From Edolisoma coerulescens (Eukaryota; Chordata; Aves; Passeriformes; Campephagidae): 64,000 nt of DNA. Numbering within the stretch: the stretch's first letter is position 1; each line of letters starts with the position of its first letter. Below are positions 1-11,642 of this stretch, in pieces. The DNA lies in NCBI GenBank assembly GCA_013397115.1, contig VWZW01001320.1, positions 102,993 through 166,992 of the forward strand, in the 5' to 3' direction. Under the pieces are notes generated by a model that saw only the letters and a program-made list of their open reading frames with translations, had not been told where the DNA came from and did not search any database. The position numbers were made by a program, and so were the translations under genes.

Positions 1-370
1 TACAGGTCCACAGAACATCAGTGTTTACAGGTCATAAATTTTGTACTATTCCTCAGACCTGAAACACCTGACATGATAAAGACTCAGCATACTTTGAAAA
101 GCTAAGGTGGGGTGTCCTGTTATGCAAGAACTAGTACTACTTTTATTTTAAACCTTTCTAATTTTTTCCTCATACCTTTAAAAATTATTGTCTCACTCTG
201 GCACTCTGAAATCCAATAATCTGTTTCTAGTCAAACAACTTGAAATTCCAGATTATTCACACATGTTGCAGCTTAGCTTCTTCATGATTTCAAATCCCTT
301 GAACAATTAATTCCTTGAAGCACTCCAGATGAACTCCAACTTTCTGAAAAAGAACTCTTACTTCTAAAAG
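1..370. other. non-coding, no feature seen
   Basis: AT-rich sequence with no repeat that I recognise and no splice-bounded open frame. A lysine-rich frame that reaches into it from the right is only the minus-strand translation of the neighbouring G/T tract. Confidence 0.6.
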
Positions 371-485
371 GGTTTCTTGTTTTTTGTTTTTTTGGTTTTT
401 GGTCTGGTTTGGTTTGGTTTGGGGTTTTTTAGTGATTTTTTTGTTTGTTTGGTTGGTTTTGGTTTTGGTTTTTGTTTTTTGAGTT
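371..485. repeat. G/T-only low-complexity tract
   Basis: About 115 bases made almost entirely of G and T, with runs such as GGTTTGGTTTGGTTTGGGG and GGTTGGTTTTGGTTTTGG. Several GG tracts lie within 20 bases of each other, so a two-quartet G-quadruplex is possible on the plus strand. On the minus strand it reads as an A/C tract that translates into a K/T/N/Q-rich open frame, which is an artefact of composition. Degenerate simple repeat is the safest label. Confidence 0.85.
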
Positions 486-2229
486 AAAAGATACACCTAT
501 AAGAGAAGGGGTGCTCAGTTTGAAATGTGTTATCGTCTGCTTCCCCACTGGCAGACAGGGGCTTAATCACAGTTACTCATACTGTTACCTGCTGTGACTC
601 TCCCCACTCTGGCTTGGAAACAATTGCTGCAAACATGCTCCAGCATGCCTTTCAACAGACAAAATCATCAACCTGAGCTGGTGTGGGAATATCACACCTC
701 CTCCAGGAGCAGCCTCCCTTTCCCACGCACTCTGCACACACCCCCAGTCCTACCCTAGCGCGGCGAACATCTCAGCTCTGGAGAGACCGTTGCATTCCAC
801 AACCCCAGTGTGCTTCCAGAGGTGGCAGCTGGGATTTCTCCCAATTAGAGGGTGCTGCCACTGCTCTTGGAGAAACCATAATGAGACCAGAGGTGCGGCT
901 TGCTTCCATGGGCAGTCACAGGGGGCTTAAAATTCCCTGGTCATTTGGAAAGAGTCAGCCTTCCCAAGAATGAATTGTCTTGGCTCTCCTGACCAGCTTT
1001 TAGTTTATGTAAAACAGGGCAACTCTCCAGAAGAAAAGGAGTGAGGTCTTGGAAGAAACTCAGGATCTGCAAGATGTTTTGAGTCACTTTTCCGGTTGTT
1101 TACTGCTGCTCTGTGTTTGTGCCTTTTTGTGCACTTACCAAGTAAATACCTCCTTTTTAAACTGGAAATCTCAACAGAGAAATAGTTCCTGTCTCCAAAT
1201 CAAGTCTTCAACATAGAATAAAAAGACCCAAACCTAGTTAGGACAAAAGGTCCTAAAAAGTAAGAAAAACATTTAAAAGCAAAAATTTTGAAATTCCAAA
1301 TGTCATAATGAGTTTTGGTTTAATTTTGACCATAGACTTACTCTCAATAATAATCAATATCTAAATGATTGATCATAGACTTTATTCTAAATGATCTTTG
1401 AATTTAAATTATTTCAGAAATAAAAGTTAGAATTTTTTTAATTGTCAACTAAAAGGAAATTAAATAATATTGACAGGAAAAATTTTCTTATAAATAATCT
1501 TTTCATATGGAAAGCTTTGATTAGAATATAGCTTTTTACAAAGGATTGTTCTCATCAATAAACATCAACCAGATCAATTTACCAATAAAATTAGACTTGA
1601 GAAAAGGCACAGTGTAGACTTTCACACTTCATAAGTAGTTTGAGACTCCTTCTGACACAAATCTTTTCTCTTGATGAAGAACTGGGACTTTTTCTTTATC
1701 GTGACTCAAAATAACATCCTCTGCTGCGGTCAAATAGGGAGAACAGCATCAACAATTTTGTTCTCAATATTGGTGTCAATTACTCGAGAGTATTATAAAA
1801 ATCCCTTATTGAGGGAGGAGTGAGGAGAAAGAGGGATAGAAATGCTAACTGTAGAAGTTCTCAGGATGAAAGTCTGAAGAATTTCCATGGGGCTTTGTTG
1901 TGGGAAAACACATCTGAGCAGCACTGTCAGTGGAATATATATATAGACCTGTATTCCAGGACATGCCTGTCTTTAGTGTTGTTTTATATAAAACCAGGGA
2001 TATACTCTTTAAAACTCTTATCTGCTTGTTTCTTGGTTATAGTTATACATTCCTCTGTCACTGAGGAGATATTGCACAATTCACAATGAATCAGATGGAG
2101 ACAGATTAGGTAAACATTTCTATTTATTACAATAACCTTGAATTACACTGAACTTTATGACAGATTAAATAATAAAAGGTGCTCACCTTTGTCCTTTAAC
2201 TCATCAAATTAGAGACTACTCTTAAACCT
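486..2229. other. non-coding stretch
   Basis: Mostly AT-rich, especially 1200-1620. The part at 680-980 is GC-richer with an unrecognised 96-codon open frame and no clear splice borders. A short near-palindrome with AAAGGTG and CACCTTT arms and a two-base centre lies near 2175-2192. No mobile element recognised. Confidence 0.5.
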
Positions 2230-2700
2230 ATAACCAGTGTTTCCTGGAGAAATTTCTTTTACCTCTGCACACCAGCACGGCTGCCAAGCACTGGCTGTTG
2301 GACCTTGCCGCTGTGCTGCCAGCAGCACCGGTGCCTTGCAGGAATGCAGACTGTGGATAGGTAGTGGGGATGTATCTGGGGCAGATGTTCTCAACCCCAC
2401 TGCTGAGGACAAGCCAGGGCATTTGGGGATACATCTGCTGGAGCAGGGCACACAAGGGAGTTTCAGTGAGACAAGGGAAATTCCCAGTGTCAGGTCATCT
2501 GGCATTGGGCGTCATTACCCATCGCTGGCCTCATCCCAGGGCGCCGCTGCCCCGTGGGCTGTTTGCTCACACCACAAGCAGGCTGCTGGGAGCAAGCTGC
2601 TCACAGTTTGCACAGGAAGGGTGGAGAGAGCTGCTGCTACACAGCACACAGGGGCTCAGAGGAGTTATGGGGTCAGCTGGCCGCCTAACATAGGATGATG
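2230..2700. other. GC-richer block, open in several frames
   Basis: About 470 bases with more G, C and CpG than the surroundings. Frames on both strands stay open: 153 and 109 codons on plus, 98 and 75 on minus. The plus frames start at GTG, not ATG, and overlapping openness on both strands is what a stop-poor GC-rich sequence gives by chance. I see no domain, signal peptide or retroelement motif. An unrecognised old repeat or a small regulatory CpG block are both possible. Confidence 0.35.
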
Positions 2701-5700
2701 ACATGTTTGGGTTTTTTACAGAAGCCAGAGAACTTCTTTACTTTTGTCGTGTGCTACAGAGTGGTAGAGGGCAAGGACACTAGGGATCTTTGTTGTTTAT
2801 TTTGAAGGTGTGTATTAGGTTTCCCTCAGCTGAGAGACATGCAGCTTTGTTTCTGTGGCCCCTTAGTTCTTGGACTTCTGTATTCGAATAAGTAGGAGAG
2901 GAGAGAGGAAGTCTAGGAATCATTCTCCTCTTCAGCTGTTTGATTTATAAAACTTCAGTTCCTGGTCCTCAAAGAGAGAATTGATCAGGTCAAGCAGAGG
3001 CATACTGCCATCCACCCACACAGACTTCTTTTGGCTTTGTTTGGGGTTGGTTTTTTTTTGCATGCACAGCAGTAAGTGTGCTTATAGCCAGAGGAAAGAA
3101 AAGAGAAAGCAAACGGGCTGAGTGAAAGTTTATAAGATAGTGTAAAAATTCTTCTAAAAGTTCAAATCCCAAAAATTCCACTCCCTTATCTTTGAGATTA
3201 GACAATTCATGTAAGTTACAGTAGCTTGTCTTTTACCATTAAAATGAAGCAGTACAATCAACTCTCCATAATACACATTGAGAGTCCTCTGCTTGATAGC
3301 TGCAGAAGCACTGAAACTCCTGATAAACAACTATCTGTTTTCAATGAGCCTCGAGTTCAGGCTCACTAGGAAGTAAAATTTCCCCTTACACAGGATGAAA
3401 TAAGGAAATCATCAGTTGCCTTAGCAACCCTTTAAAAAAAAGCATATGCACCTATCCAAAGGGCAACTAATCTAATTATAAATTATTGTAAAGGTTACAT
3501 GAACGACAGTAGCAAGAGGAAGCCATGATTCATTATTTTAGTCTATGGGAAACAGTATTGCCATTGTGCTCCTGCACGGGCTGTTCTACCACTGTGCTCT
3601 GCAGACCATCTGCCAAGGGCTCCTACTTAACTCCCAGGACTGACGAAAATGCATCTGCTGAAAAATCTGTCCTAGGCTCACTGGGAGTCCAGCTCTACCT
3701 CTCCTGGCTCACAGATTTCTCACACCAGGGAGACGGGAGCCCAAAGCAGGAATTTTCTTGTTCAATCCTGTATATTGCTCCTGGCACAAAATTTTCAAGA
3801 ACACTAAAGCATTGTTCAGGGCTGCCTACCCTTAAAATCACCATCTGCCTTTTAAACACCAGCATAGGTGATGGGCAGTGATATGTATTAATACCACAGC
3901 TACCATTTAATAGCACTTAACTTAGAGGGTGATCCTAACTAGCACTTTGTGACGGGCTGGGCGTGTTGGACCAAGGAAAGTTTCCTGCCCACCTGCACTT
4001 TTCTGAAAACACCATATGCTCCTCCTGAGCAATTTTACCCTCAATTTACCCCAAAGTCAGTGTGTGCCCTTTGGAGGTTGTGTCTCCTGGAGCAGAAGAG
4101 GTCTCACCACAAACTCCAGCTTTCATCTTTGCTACATGTTTTAGCAGAAAGATGAAGGCTTCACAAATGCCCCTGTCTGAGTGGCAGAGAGCAGACGTGG
4201 TGAAACCCTGGGGTTGATGGCAAAGCGAAAGAATTCCAGGTTTCATGGATAAATTCTCTGGCACAAGAAGTGATCTGTACTCTTTGGCAGGAACACAGTT
4301 TAAAAAAGGTGAATCAGAACTTCAGTCTCATTTTTTTCAAGCATGATCCATACTTAAAAGGAAGAAACACAGGAACTTACAGGTTGCATCTTCCTTAAAC
4401 AGCTTCCTGTACTCATAAATTAATGCAAAAAAAAAATTCCCTTGCCAGGTTGTTTAAAACAGCTAAAAGTCACTGTGAAATGAGCTGGACATATTCACTC
4501 AGTTTTTCAACCTGATATTCCTGAAAAATCATGAACACAAATTGTGACCCTAATAGAGGGGTGGTGGGCTTGAATGATGGCTTAGGTTTTATTTATAATG
4601 CCATGACCATCTGTTTTTCTGGGACGGCATGGGTTGTGTGAACCACCTTTAATTTCCAAGGTGCCAAGAGAGCCTGCTGTTTCCTAAAGCAAACAGCAGC
4701 TGTGCCCATCCCTCAGCCTTGGGACCTCCACAGGGACCTCCACACTGCTGAGCAGGGGGAGCATCCCAGCCACATCCCAGTGGGATGCTGAATGTACTCA
4801 CCAGCCTCCACACACCCTGCTGTCCTCAAGAAGGAAATCCCAGAGGCTATGAGAGACAATGCCTTTCTCATGTTTAAATGCCTCCAGCTATGTGCTGGCT
4901 GTGGGTTTCCTATTTTGAGCGTCCCTTGAAGTCTCTCCATATATTGTCTTTGGCACATACCCCACAGATTGCCAGATTTGCTTCAGGAGATTCTATTTGG
5001 GCTCAGGCTGGGAAAAAATTTTCTGGGAAATCCCTGGAATCCCACCAGGTCTTCTGTATTGCATAACTATAGCCACGTGCAGTATTTGGTTAGCTGTGAG
5101 AATATCTGTTGAGATGGAGAAGCTGAGAGGATGACTTTCCATTTCCTTCACCTGGAAGTGAAATGTTTTCACCTGAGCAAAATGACTTGTGTGGTAAGGC
5201 AGAACCTTGTGCTGATGTAGTAGAATTTTGCATTGGCTTTCACAAGTGCTTGTGGACAACAAGACATCATCCCTTAAAATGCACTTCAGAGGAATGAAAC
5301 TAAACAAGGCATAAAGGTAGTGTGTTCATCTATCTCCAGGAAAAGGCAGAAGGGTGTGTCGGTAAGGGCCTAAAAAAGACACCTGGGCTGTGAAGGATCC
5401 AGTGATTTTCAGTTTCAGTGGCTTGGGAACTACCTCTTTCATTCACCTCCCAGTCCTGGAAGGCAATTTTGACACCTCCTGCCAACTTTGGGTTTCTGTA
5501 GCACCCCAAAGAGCCATAAAGACCATGCTCCTCCAAAAGCAGCCTCCCAAATAAATGTCAGTGAAAAAGAGAGTGAAAAACTCATTGTGCAGCACAGGCA
5601 AGGATACCCTTGCCATTACTCCTGATCTCAGGAGTCATCCAAGTCATTAAAGGAAACTTTAGACTTTTCTGGCACCATCTGAATAAAGAGCTGCAAATAG

Positions 5701-5966
5701 TTTCTGTGAGCAGAGTATCAGCCTTGCTTCACCAAGATATTTATTATGCAACATAAAAAATGGGAAACGGAGGTGGGGGGAGTTGCAAGGTCACACAGGA
5801 AACGTGCAGCCCAGCTGGAAATAAAAACATGGGTCTCCTGACTACTGTGACCAACAAGCCCTTTCCTTTCTGCAACAACAAAGGCTACTCTGAAAAATGT
5901 CTTTCGTTTCTCTGACAGCACAAGAGCATTTTATTTGCAGAAACTTAAATGATTTATTATTGTTAA
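2701..5966. other. non-coding stretch
   Basis: Mixed composition. Open frames of 60-120 codons overlap on both strands around 3525-4260 and 4700-5310, with no recognisable protein motif. Nothing resembles an RNA gene, CR1 or LTR. Confidence 0.5.

Positions 5967-5999
<33 letters not shown>
5967..5999. repeat. (CAT)11 microsatellite
   Basis: Eleven perfect consecutive CAT units, 33 bases, with no interruption. The purity suggests it may be length-polymorphic. Confidence 0.97.
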
Positions 6000-8900
6000 T
6001 CTGTTCTTTTAAGAAAGCTGTTCAGAAAGTGCTCAAAAATGGAAAATTTTAGTTCTAGGTCATTTTCTCTCTGCCTTAAACTTCTATGCAAATAAGTTGT
6101 TGGAGGTATTTTTCAGTATTTCTTAGTTGTACTTCAAACAGCCAGATCTCTATTCCTTTCAACTTGTTTTAATCCTGTGCTGTGATCTCTCAACGTTAGC
6201 AGTAATTTAACTGATGGCCAGCAGGAGGAGAAACAGACCAATGTGTGATCCTCAACAAACAAAATACAGATAAAATGGTTTACGTGGAAAGATGGTATTA
6301 GTGGGGGCTTGAGGTGGAATCACTCTTGCCAGCAGTTTTGTGTCAGAGTGCTGTTTGAGCTTTAGGGGACTGCTGGTATGTCCACCACTCCTTCAAAGCA
6401 CAGCGTGACCTGGTCTGCTCTCTGTGCCTGTTAGACCTGTTAGGCTGCACACACATCCTCCACTTAACTCATCTGGGTTTGCAAAGTGTGTGTTAAGGAG
6501 CAAATGTATTAAAGAGTCACCACACCTCAACACACAAGTTTTATTTTTCCTCTTCTCAAGCACTTGGTGGTGCTACAATGCCTCAGGTAGCATGCCATAA
6601 CTCCTGATCCCCCTCTGCCCAAGTAGTGTGAGATAAAAGGACCTGGGGAAGGAAAGCTGCAGGAAACGCCATGTTTTCAAGTGCACTAAAGTCCCTTAGG
6701 AGCTGAAAGACTTGAGACTTTCACTGAGATTGGCACCCTTGGTTTTGCGTAGGTCGCTGTGATTCAACCATCAATGCCAGTGGTTGTACAATGCGCTGCT
6801 GTATAGGAGCATATACAGCAAATTCCTTTAAAAGAGTGCGGCCGGGCAACAGAGATGGAGGTTGCTTGTTTGTCTTGTCAGGCCTGCAGAAGCTAGGGCC
6901 AGGTAAAACCCCACAGAGAGCCCTCACCTTTTCCAGCATCTGCCAAGCATGGCTGGGATGGGAAAACCTGACAACCTGTGAGGTGAGTGTGAGAGACTCC
7001 ATCCAGAGGGAACTGACAGTGAGTCAACAGCACCCCTGCTCTCATTCAAGATCCTTCCAAAACCTCAAATGTGCATGATGCAGTGCATTCTTCAGCAGAA
7101 ATGGGACCTTTTTCATCTGTGACAACAATGTTGGGTCAGCATTAATTGGTCTTGAAAATAGATGTTACTTTTAGGGTTACCAGTTTCCTTCAATGTAGGG
7201 TTGGAGGGGTTTTTTCAGTTGTTTCACACTGGGTTAGCTTTCTGTGGCAAGAAAAAAGTTTAGTAGGACAAGGAGATGTATCATAGTAAAATCAATCTGG
7301 AGAGTCCAGCACAGGCCATGGAAGTACACCCTGAAACTGCTATACAAAATCAAAGTAAAAACATGCATTGGGATGAAAAGTCAGATATTCACTTGGGAAC
7401 CTAGCAGATGAAACATTTATTTTGCGTAATAATAAAGAAGATGGGATGCTAAAATGTGAGAGTAAATGTGGACTGGTGTTCCCAACACCTTCTCTGACTC
7501 ACTAACATTCTCTTCAAACAAGAGTATTTGCTGCAGAAGTGTATTTATACTAGAATAATATTGAGAGTGGTGTGACTTTCACACTATGCAGTAATAAGCA
7601 GCATTATGCCAATAAATGACTTTTAAAGACAAGAATAATGGAGCAATGTCATGTGAAAGGAAATGAGAAAAAGCATACGCCCTGATCCACATCTAAAGGC
7701 TTTTCTGCAAGACAGACTTGGACTTGCATGTTTACCAGTATGCTTCTCATGTCTCAGGTTCTGCTTCTGCTTCTGTGCACTGCAATGCTGCTGAGCCACT
7801 ACTGAACACCTCAGTGACCGTATCACAGAGTGCCAGTCCTTAAACTACAGTGTCTTTGATATAAGCACCCTGAAAGTCTCAACTCTTTTGCTGTATCACA
7901 CATATTCACAGCAGAAAATATGGCATGCAGCCATTATGACTCAAAAACAAGAAGGAAATGATAAATTAGTGTAACTTTTAATATACACCAATAGTCACAG
8001 CCATCACACAGGCAGATCTGTTTTCAGATTTATCTCCAGGATACAGTCAACAATCCTTTCCCTTTGCCATGAGAAGGGACAAAGCACAGCTGATTCCTGC
8101 TTCATTGCCAGTGACACCTGGGTTGACAGAGCCACAGAAGAGGTTCCCTCTCTGTGGACTGTAGCAATGACAACTCTTGACTTACTTTTCCTTTGTGCTA
8201 CTCTCAGCATCATAACCACTTAAAATTTTTTCCTTCCCCTTGCAAGGAAAGCAGGGATAATGTCAGTCTGTCACAGCTGTGGACATTTTCCCAAAGCCTA
8301 TTCTCTTATCCAGTCCTCTCTGCTCCCCCTTGAGCCTAAGCAAAGCAGAATGAAGCTTCATGAATCTTCTTCAGCCTCAGTTATATCACTTTGCTGCCAC
8401 AGAGACCTCACCTCAGGTGTCTAAAAGGGAGTGGTACCGTCTTCTTATGAAGATGAATTTCAGACAACCTTTAAACATTGATAAGGAAATTGTTCATTGT
8501 TTCTTCTTCTCAAGCTGGAGTATACTCAGCGTGTGGTTTGAAACACTTATCGGAGAAATGTTGATGGAACTCAGCACAAAGTATTCTTTTTCTCTTATGA
8601 AGTCTGTTTGGCATTTTCCATTTGTCTAGGCAGGTGAATCTGCTTTTCTTAACAGGTGTAACTTACCCTAAAAGCAAAAGTCCAGCATCCTCATGAGTAG
8701 ACAAAATGTTACCTTCATCTGTCTACCTGGCTGCATTCTCAAAGAGTACTTTGGTTCTCTAGATGTCTGTGAGGCACAGATCCTAGGGCAGCACTGCTGT
8801 TAGCTGAAGAGAAAACCACCCTTTTAGCAAAAGGCATTATTTCAACAGCAAAGCTAATTTCTGTACCTGTAAATTTAATCAAATTCGTTTGGTCTGGTAT

Positions 8901-9040
8901 CTTTAAAACAGTTCTGCCAAAACGTTTGTTCAAATGTATTCTTATCAGTTAGAACTTCCACAAAAGAATTCATTTCCCTCTAAATTTCTTCTCCAAAGAA
9001 GTTGAGTTGCTTTAGCTTAAGTAATTCACCATTAAAAAGT
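6000..9040. other. non-coding stretch
   Basis: Unique-looking sequence with scattered 60-95-codon frames and no recognisable domain. I found no repeat or RNA gene before the 3' end of the CR1 that begins at 9041. Confidence 0.5.
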
Positions 9041-10460
9041 AATCACAGGATAATTTAGATTGGAAGACTTTATAGGAAGTCTGCTCCAACTCCCACTTAG
9101 AAACGGCTCCAGTTAGATCACGTTGTGCCAGGACTTTTTTCATTTAAGGTTTGAATATCTCCAAGGACTACCCTGGACTTTGTTCCAAAATTGTTAACAT
9201 CATCATGTTGCAGAAGTTTTTCCTCATACCTGATGGGGTTTTCCCACATTCCAGCATATGCCTGTTACTTCTTAACCTGTTGCTGTGCATCCCTGAGCAG
9301 AACCTGTACCTTCCCACCAGGCAGTAACCACTGGTCTCCCCTTTCCCTCTTCACAAGGCTGAACGAGCTCATTGATCTCCACTTCCTGCATATGCCCTGT
9401 GTTCCAGCCATCACAGGGGACCTTCCACTGGACTCCTTCCTGTATGTCAGCATTTGTTCTGTGCTGTGAGCCCAGGATAGCACACAAGGAGTGATCTCAC
9501 CACTGCTGAGAGCCTGTGAAGGATCCCTTCCCCTTGCTGGTGCATTGATTTGCTGCATGGGTGCACTTCTGCCTCCTGGCCTAATTGCATCCCACCAGGA
9601 TCCCAGGGAATTTTCTGCAGTGGTGCAGCCAGCTGGTTGGCACCAGCCTGTCCTACTGCAGGTCCATTCCAGAGGACCACCTTTACATTGGTGTTTGTTC
9701 AACAAAACCTGTGAGGTTCCCATCAGCCAGTTTCTCCAGCCTGTCCTGTTTGAACAGCAGCCCTACCTTTCAGCACATTTTGGCACAACCCCACGTTTGG
9801 TGTCATCTGCAAATACATCAGGAGTGCTGCAGTCCAACCCATCATCCAGGTCATTAAACTGTAAACTGTAAACTGTACTGGTCCCTCTGCTAGTCCTTGA
9901 AACATACAACTTCTAACTGGGCCTCTTGCTGCCATCACCACCATTTGAACCTGGCAGTCCAAACAGTTTTCCATGCATTTCATGGTGTACATACCCTATA
10001 TCTCACTGTTTGGCTACAAGGAGTCTGTGGGAGACCATGCCAAAGGCCTTGCTCAAATGTAGAACTTCCATCCCCCTTACGCCACTGTAGAAAGCAATCA
10101 AGTTGGTTGAGCACCATTTGTCCCTGGTACATCTGTCTGACTGGCCTGTTCCCAGTCACTTTCTTGTCCTTTCCATGGCTGGAAGTGGCTTCCAGGAGGA
10201 ATTTTTCTATCACCTTTCAAGGAACTGAGCTGTGGCTGGCCAGCGTGTCCCTGCGTCCTCTATTTTGCCCATCTTGAAAATCCATCAAGATGGATTTTCC
10301 ACATTTGCCTTTGTGTCATCATCATCAGGAATCTAAGTAATCTAAGATGGCAGAGATGAAGTTGGTAGAGATGAAGATGGTAGAGAACACATTTGTAGTG
10401 ACACTGGCCAGCTCCTTTTTTCCTTGGGTGCATCCCAGCTGGTCACACAGACCTGTGTGA
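9041..10460 (-). mobile_element. CR1 LINE, old 5'-truncated copy
   Basis: Read on the minus strand this is the reverse-transcriptase part and 3' UTR of a CR1 non-LTR retrotransposon. The RT motif normally read as FSKAF is present as LSKAF (complement of 10042-10056) and runs into GMVSH. Further 3', the catalytic FADD motif is intact (complement of 9802-9813), preceded by a DLDDG-like stretch and followed by TK. The 3' terminus at 9041 has the diverged, complemented CR1 end beginning AATCACAGGA. Many stops and frameshifts break the frame, so it is inactive. It starts part way through ORF2, the usual 5' truncation. A triplicated 7-mer (TAAACTG units, about 9855-9877) lies inside it. CR1 identity is firm; the subfamily is not assigned. 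Confidence 0.9.
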
Positions 10461-10633
10461 TTTTAATTGCTTCATGCTTCACTCACATGGGTTGGGCTAA
10501 TACACTCAGGGGGCTGCCTGGCCGGACAAAAAACCTTTAGGGTGAAAAGTGAACCTAATCCTCCTGGGGCGAATGACCCAGGATGGATGATTCATTCTGA
10601 AATTTTTATTCTTTGGCCAAGTAACTGATTAAC

Positions 10634-10654
10634 AAGCTCCTCTAATGGGAGCTT
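10634..10654. repeat. short inverted repeat beside TAAT motifs
   Basis: Seven-base perfect arms, AAGCTCC and GGAGCTT, around a 7-base loop. GATTAA lies just before and TTAATTAC just after, both homeodomain-like TAAT cores. The element sits in a low-repeat stretch just right of the CR1. A regulatory role is inference only. Confidence 0.4.
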
Positions 10655-11607
10655 AATTACTGAACAGGGCTGAGCACCCATGTACAAGTGAGACCTTTTT
10701 TTTTTCATTTGGAGATTGTTCAAACTTGAGATTTGCAGGAATTTAATTAATGTAAGGCCTGTTGAAGTCAGTATGTTGGTAGCAATGTGATCTGTGTATG
10801 CACTATTGGATTTATCGTTTCATCTAGCAAATTCCTGTGAAAGAAATTATGAGCTTGGCTTGTGAAATCTTTTTTTTTTCAGTAAGTCTGTAGGAAAGCA
10901 TCTTACTTAGCCTAGAAATGATAATTGCATTCTCCATAATGGAATGTGATCCGTTTCTGTTGGGATGTCTTCTATTTTAGAGCCCTGAAGTTTGAAAGAA
11001 TAACAGTGGCAAAATCTTAATGTTTTGGCACACGTTGTTCCCTAATACTTGTGCTGGGAGCAAGTGAGTCCTACAAGCACACGTGTCTACATGCAAAGTA
11101 CAACAGATCAATAAAAAGGCATATGAGTCACACCTAAATAATTGTCTGTCCTTTAAATCAGCCAAAGGCCATCTCAAGTTGAACAGTAAAAATTCACGTG
11201 GTTTTCTGCCTTCTTTAATGTTACCAAGATGAGATTTTAAACACTTTGTTCTATTTTTACCGTATGATGTGCTGTGGAGAGGATTGATGTCTTGCTGTCC
11301 CAGACAACAAAACAGATAAAAAGGATTTTTCTTATTGCAAATGCTTCATACATTCCTGAAATTTCCCCCCTTCTTACCACAGTGTTTTATTTGGCAATTG
11401 AGAAGTATGAAAAGAATGCTTATAAAGCCATTGTTTGTCAATCAGGAAGCCAATGGATCTTATTGAACTTCTTTAAAAGGTATCCTAAATTCTAAATGTG
11501 GAAGACTAACAAACAAACATTGCCACTGGCTTACAAGGTTAACAAAACTGATCAAATACTGCCAGTAATTATTTAACTAAAAGGGAATAATTTCAATGGA
11601 TCAATGT

Positions 11608-11642
11608 AAAAAAAAAAAAAGAAAAAAAGAACAAAAGAAAAT
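11608..11642. repeat. A-rich run
   Basis: Thirteen As followed by A-rich sequence broken by G and one C. It could be the remnant of a poly(A) tail, but no retrocopied sequence is recognised upstream, so simple repeat is the better call. Confidence 0.7.

Noticed and set aside
371..485. Interstitial telomere repeat
   Set aside because: Units are irregular TTTGG/TTTTGG, not TTAGGG, so vertebrate telomere origin is not supported.
290..496. Lysine/threonine-rich 68-codon minus frame
   Set aside because: It is the translation of the G/T simple tract.
2237..2698. 153-codon plus-strand open frame
   Set aside because: It begins at GTG, other frames on both strands are open as well, and the composition explains the openness.
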